Source: Sphingomonas sanxanigenens
Lineage (GTDB): Bacteria > Pseudomonadota > Alphaproteobacteria > Sphingomonadales > Sphingomonadaceae
Direction: 5' to 3'
NCBI GenBank assembly: GCA_003240855.1
Contig: QFNN01000140.1
Location: 1-6,517 of the forward strand
DNA length: 6,517 nucleotides
How positions within the stretch are numbered: the first letter of the stretch is position 1; each line of letters begins with the position of its first letter. Shown here piece after piece: positions 1-5,278 of the stretch. The notes beneath the pieces were generated by a model. It saw only the letters and a list, made by a program, of their open reading frames with translations. It had not been told where the DNA came from and searched no databases. Made by a program: the position numbers and the translations under genes.

Positions 1-17
1 AAATGCCCCCGGGGCGC
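1..17 (-). terminator. Possible terminator start behind mobA
   Basis: Directly after the mobA TAG stop, the minus strand reads a short self-complementary stem, GCCC-CGG-GGGC (15-5), followed by ATTT at the window edge. It could be the stem of a rho-independent terminator, but the T-run cannot be judged because the sequence ends here. Confidence 0.2.
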
Positions 18-539
18 CTATACAGGCAGATCGTGAAGATCCTCACGGCGGTTGATGTTGAGTGGACGCCCCAGTTCGAGCGGCGCTGCGCCGATGCTCG
101 CGGCCCAGCGGCGGATCGAACGGCTCCCCGTTCCCGCGAGCATGTCGTCGAGCGCGTCGGCGTGGCGGCTTTCCCAAAGCCCGATCACGGGCATGGCGGC
201 GAGATAGGCGGAGCCGCCTGCAGCGCCAAGCGCGGCGAGCAGCGCTTCATCAATCAGCGGCGTATCGCAGGGAAGCGACAGGACGAACGCATGGCCATGC
301 GCGCGGGCGTGATGAAGCGCGGCGTTGATCCCGCCGAGCGGGCCGAGATCGGCATATGGGCGATCGGGGATCGAGGCGGCCCCGGGATGATCCCGACCGC
401 AGATCACAACCGCATCGACATGCGGCGCAAGCGTCGCCGCGACATGATCGATCAGCGCCTTGCCGCGCCACTCGGCCAGCGCCTTGTCGCTGCCGAAGCG
501 TCGCGCCTGCCCGCCGGCCAGTATCGCGCCGATGGTCAT
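18..539 (-). CDS. mobA: Molybdenum cofactor guanylyltransferase MobA
   Basis: Cytoplasmic enzyme that transfers GMP from GTP to Mo-molybdopterin, giving the (bis-)MGD cofactor used by DMSO reductase-family enzymes. The 173-residue product shows the family signatures in order: the nucleotide-binding loop LAGGQARRFGSDKA (residues 7-20), GPLGGI (66-71), the metal-binding CDTP segment (91-94), and a C-terminal NINRRED (161-167) matching the usual NIN-x-P-E-D motif. It is slightly shorter than E. coli MobA but complete. The reading frame stays open upstream to 728, but that extension lies inside fdhD and lacks family similarity. The ATG at 539 places LAGG in its normal N-terminal position and forms an ATGA overlap with the fdhD stop. 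It is the last gene of the oxidoreductase–fdhD–mobA operon, where it would supply guanylated cofactor. The family call is very secure. Confidence 0.95.
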   Translation of the reverse strand: MTIGAILAGGQARRFGSDKALAEWRGKALIDHVAATLAPHVDAVVICGRDHPGAASIPDRPYADLGPLGGINAALHHARAHGHAFVLSLPCDTPLIDEALLAALGAAGGSAYLAAMPVIGLWESRHADALDDMLAGTGSRSIRRWAASIGAAPLELGRPLNINRREDLHDLPV

Positions 540-1321
540 GCCAGCCGGACGAGCGTGGCGTCGCGGCGCGTGAGGACATGAAGCGCGAGCCCGGCCTCGG
601 CCGCGCGGTCGACCGCCAGCGCGGTGGGCGCAGAAATCGTCGCGAGCATCGTGCAGCCTGCGAGCACGGCCTTTTCGACCAGCTCGTAGGAGCAGCGCGA
701 GGAAAGAAGCGCGAATCCGCCGTCCCAACCCTGCGCCGCGCGGAGCATCGCGCCGATCAGCTTGTCGAAGGCATTGTGGCGGCCGACATCCTCGCGGACC
801 GTCATCACCTCACCCGCGGCAGAGCAGAAGGCGGCGGCGTGAACCGCGCCAGTGTCGCGGTTAAGCGCCTGTCGCGCTTCCAACGCGTCCAGCGCGCGGA
901 AAACGGCCTGCGAATCTCCGGCCCAGCGGCGGCCGACGCGAGGCAGCGGCCGCAGCGCCTGTTCCAGATTCTCGATGCCGCACAACCCGCAGGAAGAATC
1001 CGACGTGCGGTGACGGACACGATCGAACAGGCGCGCGCCAACCGTTTCGACAACGGCGATGCGCAGCACCACGCCCTGCCCTGCGTCATGCGCATCGACC
1101 GCGACGATATCTGCCGGGCTGTCGATCAGCCTTTCGGTGAGGAGGAAACCAAAAGCCAGATCCTCAAGGTCGGCGGGCGTCGCCATGAGCACCGCGTAGC
1201 CGATGCCATTGATCTCGATCGCGATCGGCGTCTCGCGCGCGAGCATGCGTTCGATCGGCGCGGCGTTTCCATCGCGCACCAGCCGCGTAAAGCCGACGGC
1301 GATGGCCGGTTCGCCGATCAT
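536..1321 (-). CDS. fdhD: Formate dehydrogenase accessory sulfurtransferase FdhD
   Basis: FdhD accepts persulfide sulfur from a cysteine desulfurase (IscS in E. coli) and passes it to the molybdenum cofactor of formate dehydrogenase-type enzymes, which need the added sulfido ligand for activity. The product is 261 residues. The sulfur-carrying Cys-x-x-Cys pair is seen at C111 and C114 in SSCGLCG. Other family blocks are REDVGRHNAFDKLIG (176-190), SSRCSYELVEKA (207-218) and SAPTALAVDRA (230-240). The frame is open to an ATG at 1417, but those 32 extra residues are Arg/Pro-rich, unlike the family, and would overlap the oxidoreductase gene. The ATG at 1321 lies 7 nt after that gene's stop. No strong Shine-Dalgarno sequence precedes it, so translation probably depends on coupling. 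The stop overlaps the mobA start by 4 nt. The most likely client is the oxidoreductase encoded just upstream. Confidence 0.94.
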   Translation of the reverse strand: MIGEPAIAVGFTRLVRDGNAAPIERMLARETPIAIEINGIGYAVLMATPADLEDLAFGFLLTERLIDSPADIVAVDAHDAGQGVVLRIAVVETVGARLFDRVRHRTSDSSCGLCGIENLEQALRPLPRVGRRWAGDSQAVFRALDALEARQALNRDTGAVHAAAFCSAAGEVMTVREDVGRHNAFDKLIGAMLRAAQGWDGGFALLSSRCSYELVEKAVLAGCTMLATISAPTALAVDRAAEAGLALHVLTRRDATLVRLA

Positions 1322-1328
1322 GTGGCGC

Positions 1329-3614
1329 TCAGGCGGCGTCGGATCGCGCCGCCGCCCGCAACCGGACGGGGACCGACTTGTATGAAGGCGTGCCGCTGCT
1401 CCGGTCGTGATCGTCAAGCGCGATGAGGCAATTGGCCTCGGGATAATAAGCGCCGACCGAACCGCGCGAAATGCTGTGCGCGACCACAGTCTGCCCCGCG
1501 AGCACCCGGCCCGGGCCGGCGATCACATCGACCAGATCGCCATGCGCAAGGCCGAGTTCGGTCAGATCATCGATATTGGCGAAAATGACGTCGCGCCGCC
1601 CGGTAATGCCGCGATAGCGATCGTTCAGCCCATAGATGGTGGTGTTATACTGATCGTGGCTGCGCAGCGTAGCGAGCGTGAGCATGCCGTCGTCACGCCC
1701 TTCATCCTCGTCCATGCCGGCAAAGACCAGGAAATGCGCCTTGCCGTCGGGCGTATCCCATTCGCGGTTCGAGGCGCCCACGCGCAGACGAAAGCCTCCC
1801 GGCGTGCGGATGCGCGCGTTGAAATCGAAGAAGTCGGGGAAAACCTCCTCGATCTTGTCGCGGATGCGGTCATAGTGGGCGACCATGCCGTCCCAGTCGA
1901 CGGCGGTGTCCGGCAGCGCGGCCTTGGCGATGCCGGCGATGATCGCGGGTTCGGAGCGCAAGTCTCCCGAGACGGGTTTGAGCTTGCCGCGCGAGGCGTG
2001 GACCATCGACATCGAATCCTCGACCGTCACCGCCTGCACGCCGCCCTGCTGAACGTCCTGCTCGGTGCGGCCGAGGCATGGCAGGATGATGCTCTCCCTG
2101 GCGGTCAGCAGACAGGTGCGGTTGAGCTTGGTAACGATCTGGACGTTGAGATCGAGTTTCCGGAAGGCGGGGAAGCTGGCTTCCGGATCGCTCATCGCGA
2201 CCGCCAGATTGCCGCCAAGGCCGATAAACCCCTTCGCCGCGCCGTCGCGCATCGCCGCGACAGCCTCTACCGCATTATGGCCGTGGGCGCGCGGGCTGGA
2301 GATGCCGAACGCCTTGTCGAGCCGCGCCAGGAAGGCCTCGGTCGGGATTTCGGTGATGCCGACGGTGCGGTCGCCCTGCACGTTGCTGTGGCCGCGCAGA
2401 GGGCAGATCCCGGCCCCGGGCCTGCCGATATTGCCGCGAAGCATGAGCAGATTGGCCATCTGTTGCACATTCTCGGTGCCGTGGCGGTGCTGGGTCAGGC
2501 CCATGCCGTAGCACATGATGACGCGTTCGGAGCGCCAATAGACCTCCGCCATGCTTTCGATCGCGGCGCGGGTGAGGCCGGAACGCGCCTCGATCTTCGT
2601 CCACTCGGTCGCCTCGATGTCTGCCTTCAGGGCCTCGAAGCCGACGGTATGCTCGGCGATGAAGGCGCGGTCGAGCAGGCCGGGGCCGCCGGTGCCGAGG
2701 TTCATCTCGTCAGCGGCGAACAACGCCTTCATCATGCCCTTGAACATCGCGACATCGCCGCCGACGCGGACGAGATGATAGGCGGACGCAAGCGGAGTCG
2801 CGCTGTTGGTCGCCATCTCGATCGGAATCTGGGGATCCTGGAAGCGCTCAAGCCCGCGTTCGCGCAGCGGATTGGCGACGATGATCGGCGCGCCGCGCCG
2901 CGACACCTCACGCAGGGTCGCGAGCATCCGCGGATGATTGGTGCCCGGATTGTGACCGATGCAGAAAACGGCGTCCGCATGCTCGAAATCCTCGAGCGTC
3001 ACCGTGCCCTTGCCGACGCCGATCGACCGGGGCAGGCCCACGCTGGTCGCTTCGTGGCACATGTTCGAGCAATCGGGGAAATTGTTGGTGCCATATGCGC
3101 GGGCGAGAAGCTGATAGACAAAGGCCGCTTCGTTCGATGCGCGGCCCGAGGTATAGAACTCCATCCGGTTGGGATCGTCCATCGCCCGCATGACCGCGCC
3201 GATGCGCGCGAAGGCCTCGTCCCACTCGATCGGCGCGAAATGATCGGTTTCGGCGTCGTAGCGCAGCGGGTGTGTGAGCCGGCCGGCATCCTCGAGATGG
3301 AAGTCCGTCCATTCCCATAATTCGCTGACGCTGTGCTGCGCGAAGAAGGCCGGATCGACGCGCTTGGCGGTCGCTTCCCAGGTGACGGCCTTCGCGCCAT
3401 TCTCGCAAAACTCGAAAGACGAGCTATGCTTGGGATCGGGCCAGGCGCAGCCGGGGCAATCGAACCCGTCGGGCTGGTTCATCTGGAGCAGCGCGCGTGT
3501 GTTGGCGCTGGCGCCCATCTGGTCGCGAACCGCGAGCGCCACGGCCCGCAACGCGCCCCAGCCGCCGGCGGGGCCGCCATAGGGCTTCACGCCATCGAGA
3601 TTCTTGTCAGCCAT
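1329..3614 (-). CDS. FdhF/YdeP-family molybdopterin oxidoreductase
   Basis: Large catalytic subunit of the DMSO reductase superfamily, in the FdhF/YdeP branch often annotated as formate dehydrogenase alpha-like. It is predicted to bind bis-MGD and an iron-sulfur cluster. The product is 761 residues, the length I know for E. coli YdeP. Visible blocks are GFDCPGCAWPDPK near the N-terminus (C53, C56, probable cluster ligands), NMCHEATSVGL with C186 where FdhF has its selenocysteine Mo ligand, GHNPGTNHPRM (220-230), LRGNIGRPGAGICPLRGHSN (393-412), and a C-terminal GAYYPEANCL-SGTPSYKSVPV segment (721-750). No Tat or Sec signal is present, so it should be cytoplasmic. The frame opens at 3653, but the ATG at 3614 has GGAGG five nucleotides upstream and starts the conserved region, so I chose it. 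It heads the operon with fdhD and mobA. Substrate is uncertain: E. coli YdeP is linked to acid resistance, and some relatives are linked to formate oxidation. No partner subunit is seen. Confidence 0.93.
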   Translation of the reverse strand: MADKNLDGVKPYGGPAGGWGALRAVALAVRDQMGASANTRALLQMNQPDGFDCPGCAWPDPKHSSSFEFCENGAKAVTWEATAKRVDPAFFAQHSVSELWEWTDFHLEDAGRLTHPLRYDAETDHFAPIEWDEAFARIGAVMRAMDDPNRMEFYTSGRASNEAAFVYQLLARAYGTNNFPDCSNMCHEATSVGLPRSIGVGKGTVTLEDFEHADAVFCIGHNPGTNHPRMLATLREVSRRGAPIIVANPLRERGLERFQDPQIPIEMATNSATPLASAYHLVRVGGDVAMFKGMMKALFAADEMNLGTGGPGLLDRAFIAEHTVGFEALKADIEATEWTKIEARSGLTRAAIESMAEVYWRSERVIMCYGMGLTQHRHGTENVQQMANLLMLRGNIGRPGAGICPLRGHSNVQGDRTVGITEIPTEAFLARLDKAFGISSPRAHGHNAVEAVAAMRDGAAKGFIGLGGNLAVAMSDPEASFPAFRKLDLNVQIVTKLNRTCLLTARESIILPCLGRTEQDVQQGGVQAVTVEDSMSMVHASRGKLKPVSGDLRSEPAIIAGIAKAALPDTAVDWDGMVAHYDRIRDKIEEVFPDFFDFNARIRTPGGFRLRVGASNREWDTPDGKAHFLVFAGMDEDEGRDDGMLTLATLRSHDQYNTTIYGLNDRYRGITGRRDVIFANIDDLTELGLAHGDLVDVIAGPGRVLAGQTVVAHSISRGSVGAYYPEANCLIALDDHDRSSGTPSYKSVPVRLRAAARSDAA

Positions 3615-3619
3615 GCGCG

Positions 3620-3624
3620 CCTCC
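3620..3624 (-). promoter_or_regulatory. Shine-Dalgarno GGAGG of the oxidoreductase gene
   Basis: On the minus strand GGAGG lies five nucleotides before the ATG at 3614. It decides between that start and an in-frame ATG at 3653, which has no such motif at a suitable distance. Confidence 0.8.
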
Positions 3625-3755
3625 AGCCCTTCATCCGACGACACGCCGGGCAATCACGATAGTGGCTCGAAAGAGCAAAATCTATCACGCTCTTGCGCAA
3701 GGCTAGCAGCGGATGAGCGCGCGCCGCGACTATACCAAGATAGGCACGAAACGCG
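3625..3755 (-). promoter_or_regulatory. Probable promoter/operator region of the molybdoenzyme operon
   Basis: This gap lies between the rpmE terminator and the ribosome binding site of the oxidoreductase gene, so it must carry the operon promoter if the terminator works. Reading the minus strand, GATAG (3686-3682) and CTATC (3662-3658) form an inverted repeat that encloses a second one, GCTC-TTTC-GAGC (3676-3665). The hexamer CGTGAT occurs twice, at 3689-3684 and 3658-3653, 31 bp apart, which is about three helical turns. A weak promoter guess is TAGATT (3684-3679), 17 nt, then TATCGT (3661-3656); it overlaps the repeats and fits the consensus poorly. No coding region is supported here. The repeats are directly visible; a regulatory role is inference. 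Confidence 0.4.
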
Positions 3756-3785
3756 AAAAACCCGGCCGCCTGCATGGCGACCGGG
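3756..3785 (-). terminator. Rho-independent terminator of rpmE
   Basis: On the minus strand a 10-bp stem, CCCGGTCGCC / GGCGGCCGGG with one T-G pair, closes a 5-nt loop ATGCA and is followed at once by TTTTT and then CGCG. It starts 45 nt beyond the rpmE stop codon. Stem strength, loop size and T-run match a classical intrinsic terminator. It separates rpmE from the oxidoreductase operon. Confidence 0.88.
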
Positions 3786-3830
3786 CACTTCGATCGGACG
3801 GAAAGCGCGCCGCTGCCGGCGCGCCGCCGC

Positions 3831-4061
3831 TTACTTCTTGCCGAGCGTGAGCCCGCCGAAGCGCTTGTTGAAGCGGGCGACCTGGCCGCCGCTGTCGAGA
3901 AGCGAGGACTTGCCGCCGGTCCACGCCGGGTGGACGGTCGGGTCGATGTCGAGCTGCAGCGTGTCGCCTTCCTTGCCCCAGGTGGAGCGGGTTTCGTACA
4001 TGGTGCCGTCGGTCATCTGCACCTTGATCATGTGATAGTCGGGGTGCGTGTCTTTCTTCAT
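3831..4061 (-). CDS. rpmE: 50S ribosomal protein bL31
   Basis: Large-subunit ribosomal protein bL31, a component of the bridge between the two subunits. The 76-residue product begins with the family signature KKDTHPDYH (2-10), carries HPAWTGG in the middle, and ends with ARFNKRFGGL near the C-terminus, all typical of L31. It has no cysteine at all, so it belongs to the zinc-independent (C-minus) type, which I recall as the usual form in alphaproteobacteria. The ATG at 4061 is preceded by AAGGAG with 8 nt spacing. It is flanked by a hairpin behind fabZ upstream and a strong terminator downstream, which points to a largely independent transcription unit. The fabZ–rpmE order, as I recall it, is common in sphingomonads. 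Confidence 0.96.
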   Translation of the reverse strand: MKKDTHPDYHMIKVQMTDGTMYETRSTWGKEGDTLQLDIDPTVHPAWTGGKSSLLDSGGQVARFNKRFGGLTLGKK

Positions 4062-4069
4062 CGGTCAGG

Positions 4070-4075
4070 CTCCTT
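4070..4075 (-). promoter_or_regulatory. Shine-Dalgarno AAGGAG of rpmE
   Basis: On the minus strand AAGGAG lies 8 nt before the rpmE ATG. It is among the strongest ribosome binding sites in the window, as expected for a highly expressed ribosomal protein. It starts only 3 nt after the leader hairpin at 4079-4097. Confidence 0.8.
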
Positions 4076-4078
4076 GGC

Positions 4079-4097
4079 GGCTGGTTTCCGACCAGCC
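4079..4097 (-). promoter_or_regulatory. Hairpin in the rpmE 5' leader
   Basis: A perfect 7-bp inverted repeat, GGCTGGT-CGGAA-ACCAGCC on the minus strand, lies within the untranslated leader of rpmE and ends 3 nt before its Shine-Dalgarno sequence. The structure is directly visible. bL31 genes in several bacterial groups are known to carry structured, autoregulatory leaders, so a control element is possible. It could also be a chance stem or an mRNA-stabilising 5' hairpin. There is no T-run behind it, so it is not a terminator. Confidence 0.4.
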
Positions 4098-4131
4098 AAA
4101 TGAAAGGCGGCCGCATACAGGCGCGGCCGCC
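4098..4131 (-). terminator. Probable terminator behind fabZ
   Basis: On the minus strand a perfect 9-bp inverted repeat, GGCGGCCGC / GCGGCCGCC, with an 8-nt loop GCCTGTAT, is followed by TTTCATTT. It begins 62 nt after the fabZ stop. The stem is very strong but the T-run is broken, so termination may be partial, letting some transcripts run into rpmE. No gene on the plus strand nearby would use it. Confidence 0.55.
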
Positions 4132-4140
4132 AGATTACAA
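4112..4140 (-). promoter_or_regulatory. Candidate rpmE promoter
   Basis: On the minus strand TTGTAA (4140-4135) is followed after 17 nt by TATGCG (4117-4112), a fair match to the -35 box and a weak match to the -10 box. Transcription would then start near 4105 and give a leader of about 44 nt holding the hairpin and ribosome binding site. A rival -10 box is TGTAAT (4139-4134), closer to consensus but without a good -35 box. Either candidate overlaps the hairpin behind fabZ. This is pattern matching only. Confidence 0.3.
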
Positions 4141-4193
4141 GAGTGTGCGTTTTTCCTGGATCGGCGCCTTCAGCGCATTTTCCGACGCACCAT

Positions 4194-4673
4194 TCAGGCC
4201 GCCGGCGGATCGGCGATCATCGCGGTGAAGTTCGCCTGCGCGGCGACCTTCCCGTCGATCAGCGCGCGACCGGCGAACTTGCTCACCGCCGCCCGCTTCT
4301 GAACGAACTCGACCTCGAGGCGAAGCAGCACGCCGGGTTCGACCGGGGTCCGGAACTTCGCATCATCGATCGCCATGAAATAGACGAGCTTGCCTGATCC
4401 AGCGAGCCCGAAGGACTCGACCGCGAGGACGCCCGCCGCCTGGGCGAGCGCCTCGACGATCAGCACGCCGGGCATGATCGGACGGGTCGGAAAATGGCCC
4501 TGGAAAAAGGGCTCATTGACCGACACCGCCTTGATCGCCGCGATCGACTGGCCGGGGACGATTTCCTCGACCCGGTCGACGAGCAGCATCGGGTAACGGT
4601 GCGGAAGCGCCGCCATGACCCGCCGGATATCCAGCGGGCCAATCACGGTGCCAGCGCCTTCGCCCTGGCTCAT
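4194..4673 (-). CDS. fabZ: 3-hydroxyacyl-[acyl-carrier-protein] dehydratase FabZ
   Basis: Cytoplasmic hot-dog-fold dehydratase of type II fatty acid synthesis, converting (3R)-3-hydroxyacyl-ACP to trans-2-enoyl-ACP. The product is 159 residues. It shows LPHRYPMLLVDRV (23-35), the catalytic histidine H60 in FFQGHFPTRPIMPGV (56-70), and the catalytic glutamate E74 in LIVEALAQAAG. The 14-residue spacing from His to Glu equals that of E. coli FabZ (H54, E68). The frame is open to 4733, but the upstream 20 residues belong to the skp reading region. The ATG at 4673 overlaps the skp stop as ATGA and has only a weak AGGG before it, so translation is probably coupled. In most Proteobacteria lpxD lies before and lpxA after this gene; both are absent here. 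Confidence 0.96.
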   Translation of the reverse strand: MSQGEGAGTVIGPLDIRRVMAALPHRYPMLLVDRVEEIVPGQSIAAIKAVSVNEPFFQGHFPTRPIMPGVLIVEALAQAAGVLAVESFGLAGSGKLVYFMAIDDAKFRTPVEPGVLLRLEVEFVQKRAAVSKFAGRALIDGKVAAQANFTAMIADPPAA

Positions 4674-5278
4674 CGGCCCTGCGGCGCCGGATTGGCCGGG
4701 GTCGCGCCGGCGGGCGCCTGGCCCGGCTGCCAATTGGCCGGCGGGGTGATGCTGGCGGTGGGGACGAGCTTGTTGAGCTCGGCGACGATCGCCGGGGTGA
4801 TGTCCGCAGTCGGATCGAAGGCATAGGCCGCATCCGGCTTGAGCAGGACCTTGACCTGACGGGCGGTCATCGCGCTCTTGGTCGCCTGATCGAGCTTCTG
4901 CACGATCTGGTCCTCGACATAGGCCTGGGCGCGGGCGAGCGGCTGATAGAGCGGCGCGAGCTGCTGCTGCATCGCGGCCTGCTTGGCCTGGATCGCGTCA
5001 TATTGCGGCTTGAGCTGCGCGTCGGTCGCGCCCGGCTTGGCGCGCGCGGCCTGGAAGGCGTCGACCATCGGCTTGATCTCGGCGGCGAGCGAGGCCTGCT
5101 TGGCGTTGAACGCGTCGATCTGGGGCTTGTAGGTCGTTTTCATCTGGGTCGTCGCGGTCTGGAACGCAGTGGTCTGCTGAACCGCAGCCGGGATGTCGGC
5201 GACGCCCACCTGCGCCTGAGCCGCGGCGGGAATGACGGTCGCGGCAAGGAGAGCCGCGGCAAAAGCAAGCTTTTTCAT
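4670..5278 (-). CDS. skp: OmpH/Skp-family periplasmic chaperone
   Basis: Predicted periplasmic chaperone that holds unfolded outer-membrane proteins on their way to the BAM complex. The 202-residue product starts with a clear signal peptide: MKK, a hydrophobic stretch LAFAAALLAATVIPAAA, and a likely cleavage after AQA at residue 22. A short VGVADI segment follows, as at the start of mature OmpH proteins. Residues about 35-135 are rich in Ala, Gln and Lys with few helix breakers, as expected for the long helical tentacles of Skp. LLKPDAAYAFDPTADIT (145-161) matches the C-terminal core of alphaproteobacterial members. The last 25-30 residues are Pro/Ala-rich and probably disordered; E. coli Skp (about 161 residues) lacks such a tail. 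The start overlaps the bamA stop as TGATG, and the stop overlaps fabZ. The family is secure from the location and architecture; exact clients are unknown. Confidence 0.88.
   Translation of the reverse strand: MKKLAFAAALLAATVIPAAAQAQVGVADIPAAVQQTTAFQTATTQMKTTYKPQIDAFNAKQASLAAEIKPMVDAFQAARAKPGATDAQLKPQYDAIQAKQAAMQQQLAPLYQPLARAQAYVEDQIVQKLDQATKSAMTARQVKVLLKPDAAYAFDPTADITPAIVAELNKLVPTASITPPANWQPGQAPAGATPANPAPQGR

Noticed and set aside
540..728. Upstream extension of mobA
   Set aside because: The 63 extra residues are Arg-rich, lie inside fdhD and would move the nucleotide-binding loop away from the N-terminus.
1322..1417. Upstream extension of fdhD
   Set aside because: It would overlap the oxidoreductase coding region by almost 90 nt and adds a sequence without similarity to FdhD.
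356..1426. A 356-codon open frame on the plus strand
   Set aside because: Antisense to fdhD and mobA, Arg-rich, with no family motif. It is a shadow of the real genes.
1407..3320. A 637-codon open frame on the plus strand
   Set aside because: It lies wholly antisense to the oxidoreductase gene, whose protein carries unmistakable family motifs. The translated plus-strand product is Asp/Arg/Ala/His-rich with no recognisable domain. Long antisense open frames are common in GC-rich genomes.
3665..3676. The GCTC-GAAA-GAGC hairpin followed by AAAA as a plus-strand terminator
   Set aside because: The stem is only 4 bp, the tail would be A-rich rather than T-rich on the plus strand, and no plus-strand gene precedes it.
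3587..3775. A 62-codon minus-strand open frame before the oxidoreductase gene
   Set aside because: Its start codon is in the loop of the rpmE terminator, it overlaps the oxidoreductase start in another frame, and no ribosome binding site or family motif is seen.
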